Assembly: GCA_031288985.1 (NCBI GenBank)
Contig: JAITQH010000005.1
Location: forward strand, 1-24,597
Length of the DNA: 24,597 nucleotides
From: Candidatus Methanoplasma sp.
Lineage (GTDB): Archaea; Thermoplasmatota; Thermoplasmata; Methanomassiliicoccales; Methanomethylophilaceae
Direction: 5' to 3'
Shown here piece after piece: positions 8,301-15,465 of the stretch (its first letter is position 1; each line of letters starts with the position of its first letter). The position numbers were made by a program, and so were the translations under genes. The notes beneath the pieces were generated by a model. The model was not told where the DNA came from and searched no databases. It saw only the letters and a program-made list of their open reading frames with translations.

Positions 8301-8588
8301 GCTGTCGAGTACAACTACGGAACCACCCTGAAGGTTCACGCCTCAGTCCTTCCCGGATACACCGGCACCCCTGTGCTGACCGTCAACGGCGGCTCATACA
8401 GCGCCGATGCCAACTGGGAAGTCACCGCTGATGCGACGTTCGCGGCCAATGCCGACAGCGTCAAAGCTGTCGTCGAATCTGCGGACACGGACGAGAAGCT
8501 TGGGCTCATAGAGATCCTGCTGATCATAATCGTTATCATAATCGGTATCATTATGATCATCGTTGCGATCAAACTGCTCAGGTCCTGA
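5334..8588 (+). CDS. Large secreted, membrane-anchored surface protein (adhesin-like)
   Basis: A 1084-residue protein of unknown specific function. The start is a Lys-rich stretch (MIGNKAKKSK) and a hydrophobic segment (12-31) followed by DDEASAAG, a signal peptide or N-terminal anchor. The C-terminal end has one strong membrane helix (about 1057-1079) and a short basic tail, so the bulk should be outside the cell. I saw no cysteine, and about ten N-X-S/T sequons suit archaeal N-glycosylation. The body reads as beta-rich. Residues 323-368 and 414-459 repeat each other; 553-600 and 671-720 are two copies of the bacterial/archaeal surface motif that begins Y-x-x-L/V-A-x-A and continues GD-x-V-x-L. 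Residues 740-815 look like beta-helix turns, and 928-972 resemble an InlB-type B-repeat ending in ATLYGQF. It is a monocistronic unit with its own promoter and terminator. Cell-wall, adhesion or sheath roles are all possible. Confidence 0.85.
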   Translation: MIGNKAKKSKMFLAVAVIAALAAVSIAGVALQDDEASAAGQYFEIGQTPLVVIDDGNGNVNFFITADDGLTNIELHGQVTGTINIGYYLDTAHTQYEVIASLTLTGVENVILQAVGSIDINGDYIGVFFIDNVDQTGDTLPAGEFVLEKGTVTLGAHLTAISSVPVLPADFVANGFNGTVKAGDFSAAVEWTYGLAVSYDGTDAGIVGSAGFADPTSFTGASDVTEATVSLSGPAKVYGSTAVSDYFSFASSQRLETSVDVVLTVEEGAEITVGDVDPETATATVAYDSLATVNFVALVDANGNVDYPVVATGTVTLTDVKVGEPYSLYLVIDNFVYAGSITVNGNGTTYNVALGPNTAVWPATAPAGDFLLFDSGFSFNIGAAYTYRGVAIIYGDSKVAEQDGNKLTFENVSGFANNLFILLDKSAYYGPISGADVNWSTQTITNRLAVGATVPASGIIVAGNATADFSLGEINISGEAVVKGALIAEYKSNTYKGVITVGAVNIEVSGEGYVQYGTQHGTYPSPANPLANKINAAYYTVDSEESVPLFTTFYYKTLANALRDGGDVIHITGLVIITEDITFPENKTIIIDQPGSKLQIGDDDHSPIVTIPGSTVVKNSDGSAGLNALQYEVYHGQAIYDKDAVLDASGNVKTNFIEPAADVRLVQGDKVIYTDVATAINTLSRSGDEVVLLRDTALVEDATVRAGVTLVDDGYALDITDDTTLTIEGTFLSTKESDILGNIVVKNGGVVKFDGNGYVLAGSITVEAGGIVIVGENSTAVINGIADGAIYVAGSFEVKNPSTVDVFKTTVVGAGHLTVGTTATYTVRESLVIGEPPTLLTNLANDAQVTGKVTLDAAAYVLAYGDSTFLASNLTNTSVSTAFQIADLGNEATSKQREALGENYAVIYADALTLETIVYQKANELKDFKLLGWFYDDSLQIRVNPNALPVIGADATLYGQFEAKKYLVTFSYHEGVNWIVNGVGQGNSKAVEYNYGTTLKVHASVLPGYTGTPVLTVNGGSYSADANWEVTADATFAANADSVKAVVESADTDEKLGLIEILLIIIVIIIGIIMIIVAIKLLRS
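6300..6710 (+). repeat. Diverged protein-level repeat in the surface protein
   Basis: Residues 323-368 (6300-6437) and 414-459 (6573-6710) align: LYLVIDNFVYAGSITV with LFILLDKSAYYGPISG, then NTAVWPATAPAG with RLAVGATVPASG. The DNA itself is well diverged, so this is an old domain duplication, not a recombining repeat. Confidence 0.55.
6990..7493 (+). repeat. Two copies of a beta-strand surface repeat
   Basis: Residues 553-600 (6990-7133) begin FYYKTLANALRDGGDVIHI and residues 671-720 (7344-7493) begin VIYTDVATAINTLSRSGDE. Both continue with a Leu/Ile-rich strand, an ED pair and a final I-x-I-x-D strand. This is the repeat style of right-handed beta-helix surface proteins in gut microbes. Confidence 0.55.
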
Positions 8589-8629
8589 TCTGGAAGGTAA
8601 AAGGAATCATCCTTAAGACAGAATAAACC

Positions 8630-8658
8630 GGGGAGAAATCCCCTTCTTCCTTTTTTAT
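8630..8658 (+). terminator. Terminator of the surface protein gene
   Basis: GGGGA-gaaa-TCCCC (8630-8643) forms a 5-bp GC-rich stem with a tetraloop and is followed at once by a T-rich run (8644-8658, including TTTTTT). It lies 42 bp after the stop codon, and is the clearest terminator in the window. Confidence 0.8.
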
Positions 8659-8786
8659 TCCTATTTTATGTTCTGTTCTTTCCGCAGCATTGCCGTGTGA
8701 CAGTCCGCCGACGCACTTTTATCAAGGCGTGGCAAAAACACGAATCTTCCTTCACGGTTCCAAAACGGCGGTCGCGTTCCGATTAA

Positions 8787-8811
8787 AATGATATATCTTG
8801 ACCCCATGGGG
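8787..8811 (+). promoter_or_regulatory. Promoter of the ABC-F gene with a 10-bp palindrome
   Basis: ATATATC (8791-8797) within an AT-rich block is a TATA element centred 23 bp before the ATG at 8817, so the transcript should be leaderless or nearly so. Between TATA and start lies the perfect palindrome CCCCATGGGG (8802-8811), placed where a bound repressor would block polymerase. The function is a guess. Confidence 0.5.
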
Positions 8812-8816
8812 CATCC

Positions 8817-10619
8817 ATGCTCTTCAAGGCCGTATCTGTGACCAAGTCGTTCGGTCCCGTGAAGGTTCTCACGGACGCCAACCTGCAGATAAACGAAGGG
8901 GACAGCATAGGCCTTATCGGGATCAACGGCGCAGGCAAGAGCACGTTCCTCAAAATAATATTGGGAGAGCTGAAGGCGGACACGGGAGAGATCATACGCA
9001 ACACCGAAAAGATCGGATATTTGGAGCAGTTTCCCGAGTCCTCGTCGGAATTCACCGTCAGAGACATCCTCGGCCGCCCCTACGGCCATGCGGACAACAT
9101 CCGCCGCCGCATGACAGAGATAGATGAGGCCATGGCCGCCGGAGGCTCCGTCGACTGGAATGCCCTGGCGTCGGAATACTCCGAACTGGAGGCCGCCCTT
9201 TCCAAATCCGACACGGCCGACGAAGGCAGACTGAAGAGCGCCCTGAAGAAGGTCGGCCTCTCGGAAGACATAATGGACCGCACAATGGATTCCCTTTCCG
9301 GAGGCGAGAGGACGAAGGTCATGCTCTCCCGCGTACTTGTTCAGGCGGACGAATGCGACATCCTTGTAATGGACGAACCCACGTCGCACCTCGACATAGA
9401 CACCGTGGAATGGCTGGAAGACTATCTTCTGAAAAGCCCGTGCTCTGTGCTCGTCGTGAGCCACGACCGTTACTTCATGGACAAGATCTCCACCCGCATG
9501 ACCGAGATATCCAACGGAAAGACGCGGGAGTACAAGGGCAATTATACGGACTTTGTAACCAAGAAGATGTTGGATCTCGAGCGGATGGAAAAAGAATACC
9601 GCAAGTACGCCGGCCAGAAGAGGAGGCAGGAGGAGATCGCGGAACAGCTACACAGAGATCAGTGGTATATGACCTCCCACAGGACGCGCGAGAAGCTCAT
9701 CTCCAAGATGGAGGAGAAGGAGAGGCCCGAAGCCGTCAGGGAGATATCCGTGCGCATTCAGGCCGCATCCAAATCGGGGAAGAACGTCATCACCTGCAAA
9801 AACCTCTCCGTTGAACTGGGAGGAAGGACGATACTCGAAGACATCGATCTGGAGATAATCAAAGGCGACAAGATCGGAATCTTTGGATCCAACGGCGAAG
9901 GGAAGTCCACGCTCGTGAAGGCTCTTCTTGAGCTGATCCCCGGCAAAGGAGAGCTATGGGTCGCCCCGGGCGCCAAGATCGGATATTACTCGCAGCATCA
10001 CGAGGGACTGGACCTCCGCCTCACGGCGGAGGAGCAGATCCTCCAGGTCATCGGCAAAGACCGCAGATCGGACGCCCGATCAATCCTTTCCAGGATGCTT
10101 CTGGACGGCGACGACGTCGGTCGTCCGATAAGCACCCTGTCCGGCGGTCAAAGGGCAAGGGTGGCCCTCTGCCTGCTGCTCCTGAAGGAGACCAACCTCC
10201 TTGTCCTCGACGAACCCACAAACTATCTTGATATTCCGTCGAGGCATGCGGTCGAGGAAGCTCTCAACGAGTACGACGGAACAATTCTGACCATAACGCA
10301 CGATCGTTACTTTCTTGATGCGGTTTGCACAAAGGTCATCGAGGTCAAGGATCGCCGCGCCGCATTGTTTTCGGGCACGTATTCGGAGATGAAAGGCCGC
10401 CCCAACACGAAGGAGATCGTCATGGACGCCGACGAGTACCGCGTGATCTCGCCGTTCACCAATTGGACCATAGGAAGGAAGTACGGCAAGAACGACCGCG
10501 TGCTGATAACTCCGGCGGAGGTGCCGGGGTTCCAATGGGCGATTGATCAGGGGAAGATCAAAAAGACCGGCGGAAGGCAGAGAAAAAAGATAGACGTAGC
10601 CGAGGCCGCCAAGAAATAA
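8817..10619 (+). CDS. ABC-F family ATPase (soluble tandem ABC protein)
   Basis: A 600-residue cytoplasmic protein with two ATP-binding cassettes and no membrane segment. Cassette 1 has Walker A GINGAGKST (35-43), signature LSGGE (160-164) and Walker B VMDEP (184-188). Cassette 2 has Walker A GSNGEGKST (357-365), signature LSGGQ (441-445) and Walker B VLDEP (463-467). Both have SHDRYF or THDRYF switch histidines. The charged helical linker (about 240-320) is the ABC-F hallmark that reaches into the ribosome in studied bacterial and eukaryotic members. After about 525 there is a C-terminal extension with a Lys/Arg-rich end (KKTGGRQRKK), which may bind RNA. ABC-F proteins act on translating ribosomes, some giving antibiotic protection; which role applies here cannot be told. 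The ATG at 8817 fits the leaderless promoter. Confidence 0.9.
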   Translation: MLFKAVSVTKSFGPVKVLTDANLQINEGDSIGLIGINGAGKSTFLKIILGELKADTGEIIRNTEKIGYLEQFPESSSEFTVRDILGRPYGHADNIRRRMTEIDEAMAAGGSVDWNALASEYSELEAALSKSDTADEGRLKSALKKVGLSEDIMDRTMDSLSGGERTKVMLSRVLVQADECDILVMDEPTSHLDIDTVEWLEDYLLKSPCSVLVVSHDRYFMDKISTRMTEISNGKTREYKGNYTDFVTKKMLDLERMEKEYRKYAGQKRRQEEIAEQLHRDQWYMTSHRTREKLISKMEEKERPEAVREISVRIQAASKSGKNVITCKNLSVELGGRTILEDIDLEIIKGDKIGIFGSNGEGKSTLVKALLELIPGKGELWVAPGAKIGYYSQHHEGLDLRLTAEEQILQVIGKDRRSDARSILSRMLLDGDDVGRPISTLSGGQRARVALCLLLLKETNLLVLDEPTNYLDIPSRHAVEEALNEYDGTILTITHDRYFLDAVCTKVIEVKDRRAALFSGTYSEMKGRPNTKEIVMDADEYRVISPFTNWTIGRKYGKNDRVLITPAEVPGFQWAIDQGKIKKTGGRQRKKIDVAEAAKK

Positions 10620-10708
10620 TGCTGTTCAGCGGCGGCGGAACCTCTGCACGCACATCTCCGCAGGCCGCCGGGGTCATCGGAACATTTCCGGTGCACCCGC
10701 GTTATCCC

Positions 10709-10755
10709 AGAATACTATTTTTAGTAGTCATTGCATACTGTTTTAGGGTGTAGGA
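10709..10755 (+). promoter_or_regulatory. Probable promoter and ribosome binding site of the antiporter gene
   Basis: CTATTTTTAG (around 10710-10720) is TATA-like and is followed by AGGGTGTAGGA directly before the TTG start at 10756. The T-run may also end the ABC-F transcript, for which no other terminator is seen in 10620-10755. Confidence 0.4.
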
Positions 10756-12483
10756 TTGGAAGAGGTAAATATTCTGGTCAATATGACGATACTCCTGCTT
10801 GTGGCAGGAATATGTTCTGTCATATTCAAAAGATTAAAAATGCCTCCTATAATCGGATACCTTGCTGCGGGGATAATCCTTGCCAGCTATTGGACCATGA
10901 ACGATGACACGGAGGACATCATAGAATTCCTCGCCAACGTAGGTTTGGTCCTGCTTATGTTCTGCATCGGCATGGAACTCAATCTCGAGAAGATGAGAAA
11001 GACCGGCGCATTCGCGATAATGGTCGTGCTGATCCAAATACCGACCATGATCATCGGCGGATACATCTTCGGAGCCCTAATGGGATGGGATCCCATACAG
11101 TCTCTGTTCTTCGGCGCCATAATCTCGGGATCCAGCACAGCCGTCGTCACCACGGTCCTGAAAAGCCAGGGGAGGCTTTCCAAGGACGACATAGAGACCA
11201 TAGTCCTGATAACGGTCGTGGAGGATGTGGCGCAGGTCCTCATACTGTCCATGGCTTCGCCCATGCTCGGCGGCCAAAGCCTGGACATGATGTCGATAAT
11301 CACAATGTTGGTGATAATCATAATCTTCATGGCCGCAAGCGTCGCGTTCGGCATATTGGCCATACCGAGGCTCCTCGACTGGATCGACGACAAGATGCCG
11401 AACGAGGTCCTGATGATAATGTCCATGGGCCTGTGTTTTGCGATGTCATGGGTATCCGTCATGATTGGCATGTCCATGGCCATCGGCGCATTCCTGATGG
11501 GTGTGATAGTGTCGCAGTCCAGATCCCGCCAGAAGATAGAACACGATGTCACGCCGATGAAGGACATCTTCATGGCGATGTTCTTCATATCCGTAGGCCT
11601 GCAGATATCTCCCCGCGGGATCATGGACAACATATTCCTGATAATAATGATCTTCGTCATATACGCCGTCCTCAAGGCGGGCAGCGTGATCGTGGCGTAT
11701 TTCGTAGGCAACAAGTCCCTGCGTCTGTCGTTCATGTCGTCCGTGAGCCTTGTCGCCATGGGTGAATTCTCGTTCATCATAGCCAAAGAGGCCATGGATG
11801 CAGGCATAGTGTCCGACGCGTTCTACACGTCGGTGATAGGGGCCGCGCTGGTATCGATGGTGATGCTGCCTTTGCTGTCGGGCAATTCCGGAAAGATATG
11901 CGATTTCCTGTACACCAGGGCGCCGAGGCCCGTGGTCTCCGCCGTGGGTGCGGTGGAGGCCATCCGCGAGAAACAATACAACAGGCTGGGCCTCACATCC
12001 AAGTCCAACGTTGCCAAGATGAAAGCGAAGGCCATCCAGGTCTATGTGGACATCTTCATATTGGCGGGAATGGAAATGGTGTTCGTACTCTTCTCCGAAG
12101 ACATTTCGGACACGATATACGAGTCTATAACGATCCTTAACCACCTCGAGACATACCTCATAGTGCTGGCGATCAATTTCGCCGCGCTCCTCATGCCGCT
12201 GTATAATCTGGTGAACAGCATCATATTCCTTGAAAAGTCCATAATCAACGCCGAACGCGTGGCCACGCGGCACGGCGAAGGGGATCTCCAGCGCGCCACC
12301 ATAAGATTCTTCAGGGCGTTCATAAGGGTCAAGATATGGCCGTTGATCCTTACGTTGGACTTTGCGATACTGGCAGTCATTCCCAACTATTTCGGATTCT
12401 GGGGATACATCATGCCTGCCATAGCGGCCATAGCGGCGCTGGCGGTCACGGTGCGTTTCTATAAACTGACGAAGAAGCCGTAA
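10756..12483 (+). CDS. CPA2-family cation/proton antiporter (Kef/NapA-like) with an extra C-terminal membrane region
   Basis: A 575-residue integral membrane protein. Residues 1 to about 385 are the CPA2 transporter fold: PPIIGYLAAGI (30-40), LLMFCIGMELNLEKM (66-80), the unwound-helix motif GSSTAVV (125-131), and the ion-binding acidic pair Glu156-Asp157 in VVEDVAQ. KefC-type proteins have Gln-Asp and NapA-type Asp-Asp at that point, so ion and coupling are uncertain. ISVGLQIS and MGEFSFII follow. There is no cytoplasmic TrkA/KTN domain; instead about 190 further residues carry roughly four more hydrophobic helices. The TTG start has Shine-Dalgarno-like AGGGTGTAGGA; an ATG at 10783 is the alternative. 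Likely role: K+ or Na+ efflux and pH homeostasis. Confidence 0.88.
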   Translation: MEEVNILVNMTILLLVAGICSVIFKRLKMPPIIGYLAAGIILASYWTMNDDTEDIIEFLANVGLVLLMFCIGMELNLEKMRKTGAFAIMVVLIQIPTMIIGGYIFGALMGWDPIQSLFFGAIISGSSTAVVTTVLKSQGRLSKDDIETIVLITVVEDVAQVLILSMASPMLGGQSLDMMSIITMLVIIIIFMAASVAFGILAIPRLLDWIDDKMPNEVLMIMSMGLCFAMSWVSVMIGMSMAIGAFLMGVIVSQSRSRQKIEHDVTPMKDIFMAMFFISVGLQISPRGIMDNIFLIIMIFVIYAVLKAGSVIVAYFVGNKSLRLSFMSSVSLVAMGEFSFIIAKEAMDAGIVSDAFYTSVIGAALVSMVMLPLLSGNSGKICDFLYTRAPRPVVSAVGAVEAIREKQYNRLGLTSKSNVAKMKAKAIQVYVDIFILAGMEMVFVLFSEDISDTIYESITILNHLETYLIVLAINFAALLMPLYNLVNSIIFLEKSIINAERVATRHGEGDLQRATIRFFRAFIRVKIWPLILTLDFAILAVIPNYFGFWGYIMPAIAAIAALAVTVRFYKLTKKP

Positions 12484-12513
12484 GCCGCACTGCGTCGGAC
12501 GGGCCGTAGGGAC

Positions 12514-12528
12514 CTTAAAGATTAAATC
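12514..12528 (+). promoter_or_regulatory. Promoter of the ABCE1 gene
   Basis: CTTAAAGATTAAATC (12514-12528) contains a TATA element (ATTAAAT) centred 27 bp before the ATG at 12551, predicting a leaderless mRNA. The 67-bp gap after the antiporter holds no terminator, so read-through is also possible. Confidence 0.5.
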
Positions 12529-12550
12529 GAACCTGGCGATAGTCCGTTCG

Positions 12551-14317
12551 ATGCGAATAGCCGCTGTACTGCAGGACAGATGCCAGAACAGGAAGTGCAA
12601 CAAGGAGTGCGTGAACTTCTGTCCGCTCATGAGGACGGGCGTAGAATGCATCACGTTCGGCGAAAGAGGGAAACCGATAATCTCCGAGGCGCTCTGCCAA
12701 GGCTGCGGCATATGCATAAACAAGTGTCAGTTCGGCGCCATAAAGATAATAGGACTCGCCGACGAGCTCAAGGGCGAGATGATACACCAATACGGCGAGA
12801 ACAGCTTCCGCCTTTACCGCCTGCCGATCCCCAAGAAAGGCATGATAACCGGCATATTGGGACCCAACGGCATAGGCAAGACCACCGCCGTCAAGATCCT
12901 TTCCGGCGCAGAGATCCCAAATCTGGGAAGGTTTGACAACCCCCCGTCCAAAGAAGAGGTCCTGAAACACTTCGCGGGAACCGAACTCCACGATCATATG
13001 GAGGCGCTGTATTCCGGAAAGATCAAGTCTGCCTTCAAACCGCAGTATGTGGACAAGCTCCCGCAAAGCGTCAACGGAGTGGTCCGCGACCTTCTCGGAA
13101 AGGTGCAGGAAAGGATGACCGTCGAAGAGGCGGCGGAAATGTTCGATCTCACCGAAGTGCTGGACCGCGAACTGTCCAAGCTCTCCGGGGGAGAACTCCA
13201 GCGCCTGGCGATGGCCGCCACGATAATGAGGGAGGCGGACATCTATTTCTTTGACGAGCCGACGTCATATCTCGATATACACCAGAGAGTGAAGATGGCC
13301 CGCATCGTCAAGAAATTGGCCGTTGACAAGCAGGTGATAGTCATAGAACACGACCTGGCCATTTTGGACTATCTCGCCGACAGCGTGAGCGTGGTCTACG
13401 GTTCCGAAGGAGCGTACGGAGTGTTCACTCTTGCAAGGCAGGTCAGGACAGCCATAAACGTCTACTTGGACGGATATCTTCCTGAGGAGAACATACGGTT
13501 CAGGGACCGCCCCATTGAATTCGAGTCCTCGCCCCCGCGGTCGGAGTGGAACACGCCCGACCTGATAGACTTCGAATCCATCGAAAAGGACTTTGGAGAA
13601 TTCAAATTGGAGATAGGCGGCGGAGCCGTCAAGATCGGCGAATCCGTCGGAATAGTCGGACCGAACGCCACCGGAAAAACGACGTTCGTCAAGATGCTTG
13701 CCGGGGCGATAAAGCCCGACAAAGGCGCTCTCAAAACTTCCGTCAAGGTTGCATACAAACCGCAGTACATCAGCGGGGAGGCGGAAGGCACAGTAAGAGA
13801 CGTCTTATACGCAAAGGCGTACGAAACCGTGACGTCGGGATTCTTCGAGGGAGAGGTCCTCGACCCCCTGGGGATCAAGAATCTCATGGACAAGGAAGTG
13901 AAGAACCTCTCCGGAGGGGAGCTGCAGAGGCTCGCGATAACGATGTGCCTCGCGACCGAAGCGGACATGTATCTCTTTGACGAACCTTCGGCGTATCTGG
14001 ATTCCAACCAGAGGATGAACGCGGCCAAGACCATCCGCAGGATGATGGAAAAGACCGGGCGCAGCGGGATGATAGTCGATCACGACATCTACTTCCTGGA
14101 CATGGTGTCCGATTCCATGATGGTCTTCGGAGGAGAGCCCGGCCGCCACGGGGTGGGGGAAGGCCCGTTCGACATGCGTGAAGGAATGAACCGGTTCCTG
14201 GCCGCCGTCGACATAACGTTCAGAAGGGATGCGGAGACCCACCGCCCTCGGATAAACAAGCCCGACTCCCGTCTTGACAGAGAACAGAAGTCCGCGGGCG
14301 AATACTACTATTCCTGA
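12551..14317 (+). CDS. ABCE1/Rli1 ribosome recycling ATPase
   Basis: ABCE1 splits ribosomes after termination in archaea and eukaryotes. The 588-residue protein has the full architecture. An N-terminal double 4Fe-4S domain uses Cys11, 16, 20 and 24 and then Cys49, 52, 55 and 59. ABC cassette 1 has GPNGIGKTT, LSGGELQR and FFDEPTSYLD; cassette 2 has GPNATGKTT, LSGGELQR and LFDEPSAYLD. Cys59 is followed by Gln where most ferredoxin-type motifs have Pro, a small oddity. A polar tail of about 30 residues ends in GEYYYS. The ATG agrees with a TATA box 27 bp upstream. The TGA abuts the stop of the convergent exchanger gene without a spacer. Confidence 0.97.
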   Translation: MRIAAVLQDRCQNRKCNKECVNFCPLMRTGVECITFGERGKPIISEALCQGCGICINKCQFGAIKIIGLADELKGEMIHQYGENSFRLYRLPIPKKGMITGILGPNGIGKTTAVKILSGAEIPNLGRFDNPPSKEEVLKHFAGTELHDHMEALYSGKIKSAFKPQYVDKLPQSVNGVVRDLLGKVQERMTVEEAAEMFDLTEVLDRELSKLSGGELQRLAMAATIMREADIYFFDEPTSYLDIHQRVKMARIVKKLAVDKQVIVIEHDLAILDYLADSVSVVYGSEGAYGVFTLARQVRTAINVYLDGYLPEENIRFRDRPIEFESSPPRSEWNTPDLIDFESIEKDFGEFKLEIGGGAVKIGESVGIVGPNATGKTTFVKMLAGAIKPDKGALKTSVKVAYKPQYISGEAEGTVRDVLYAKAYETVTSGFFEGEVLDPLGIKNLMDKEVKNLSGGELQRLAITMCLATEADMYLFDEPSAYLDSNQRMNAAKTIRRMMEKTGRSGMIVDHDIYFLDMVSDSMMVFGGEPGRHGVGEGPFDMREGMNRFLAAVDITFRRDAETHRPRINKPDSRLDREQKSAGEYYYS

Positions 14318-15268
14318 TCACGCCGCCGAGGTAAGCTCGGGGAACAGGATCATGACGCACAGGTAAGCGGCGTAAGCGGCGGCAAGCGCCGCCCCGCCGA
14401 TGCGGCCCACTTTGCTGCCCAGGCGTATCATAAGCGCGAGGATGACGGCCATGAGGATCATCACGGGCATGTGGAATACCAGCATGTAATGGGTTATGGG
14501 CACCGCAGTGAACGAAACTCCGATCCCAAGCGCGAAAAGGCTGTTGAACACAATGCTCCCAACGATGTTGCTTACCACAAGCTCATTCTCGCGCCTGTGT
14601 GCGGCAACGAGGCATATGCACAATTCCGGCAGGCCTGTTCCCACGGCGACGATGACAAGCCCGATCAGGAGATCGGACACGCCGAGCATGCCTGCCAACT
14701 CCACTGCGCCTCCCACGAACCCCCTTGCTCCGAAGTACAGTGCGAGGATCCCCACCGCAATGAACACAATGCATTTGGCCGTGGACATCCCCAATGGGGC
14801 GACCTCTTCGGAATCATCACTGCCCGAATCCTTCTTCAGGAGATACACCAGCGCCAAGAACACCGCGAACGCGGCGATGAGGACAGCTCCCTGCATGGTC
14901 CCGAGGGTCCCGTTGAGGGACAGGACGCCGATGGCCGTTACGGCGATCAACATGGCGGCGATCTCGAATCTTATCTTCCTGTAAGCGCAGGCGATGGGCG
15001 CCAGGATCGCGGTCAGGCCGATCGCCAGGCCCATGTTGAGTATGTTGCTCCCAACGATGTTCCCAACGATTATCTCCGGGTTGTCTCCGCTCACAAGGGC
15101 GGTCACCGTCTCCGGGGAAGAGGAGCCGAATGCGACAACGGTGAGGCCGACCACAAACGGGGCAACGCCGAGCCTCAACGCAAGATCTTTTGCCCCGCTC
15201 ACCGTCCATTCCGCACCGAAATAAAGCAGAACGATGCCTATGGGGATGCCGAGCAGGAGCAAAGACAT
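14318..15268 (-). CDS. Calcium/sodium exchanger-type membrane protein (CaCA family, YrbG-like)
   Basis: A cation/Ca2+ exchanger of about 316 residues with roughly ten membrane helices and the two inverted alpha repeats of the family. Repeat alpha-1 has GLTVVAFGSSSPET (41-54) and GNIVGSNILN (69-78). Repeat alpha-2 has GLVIVAVGTGLPEL (203-216) and SNIVGSIVFNSLFALG (233-248). The ion-binding Glu residues in SPET and LPEL are present, while the usual G-T-S is GSS in the first repeat and GTG in the second. A short acidic loop (about 147-160) joins the halves. The ATG at 15268 is chosen because a minus-strand TATA (15291-15300) lies 27 bp upstream; an in-frame GTG at 15274 would add two residues. 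The ion actually exchanged is not shown by sequence. Confidence 0.9.
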   Translation of the reverse strand: MSLLLLGIPIGIVLLYFGAEWTVSGAKDLALRLGVAPFVVGLTVVAFGSSSPETVTALVSGDNPEIIVGNIVGSNILNMGLAIGLTAILAPIACAYRKIRFEIAAMLIAVTAIGVLSLNGTLGTMQGAVLIAAFAVFLALVYLLKKDSGSDDSEEVAPLGMSTAKCIVFIAVGILALYFGARGFVGGAVELAGMLGVSDLLIGLVIVAVGTGLPELCICLVAAHRRENELVVSNIVGSIVFNSLFALGIGVSFTAVPITHYMLVFHMPVMILMAVILALMIRLGSKVGRIGGAALAAAYAAYLCVMILFPELTSAA

Positions 15269-15465
15269 GCTCACCCGATATGTGCGCAGGATATAATTAT
15301 TGGCTCAGGAAAGTTTCGCCGAACAACGGCGTGCGCCGGCGTTTCACTCGGTCGGCGCGGAAAACCATCCGCTTTTCGCGGCATCGTTCTCGGAGTGCTT
15401 CTGCAGGGATGCGGCCGTTCCGCGCAGGAATAAATTATAAGGCGGCTCCTCCATCCCCACGGCAT
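15269..15465. promoter_or_regulatory. Divergent promoter region between the exchanger and the NIF3-cdc6-ttuA operon
   Basis: It holds a minus-strand TATA (ATAATTATAT, 15300-15291) for the exchanger and a plus-strand TATA (AAATTATAAG, 15432-15441) about 28 bp before the NIF3 ATG. Between them are two inverted repeats: GCGCCG (15333-15338) with CGGCGC (15353-15358), and CGCGGAAAA (15356-15364) with TTTTCGCG (15373-15380, one bulge). As the region just upstream of a cdc6 operon it deserves a check as a possible replication origin, but I found no array of origin recognition boxes. Confidence 0.5.

Noticed and set aside
11446..12723. A 425-codon open frame on the minus strand
   Set aside because: It is antisense to the antiporter and the start of ABCE1 and has the His/Tyr/Arg-rich composition typical of a shadow of membrane-protein codons.
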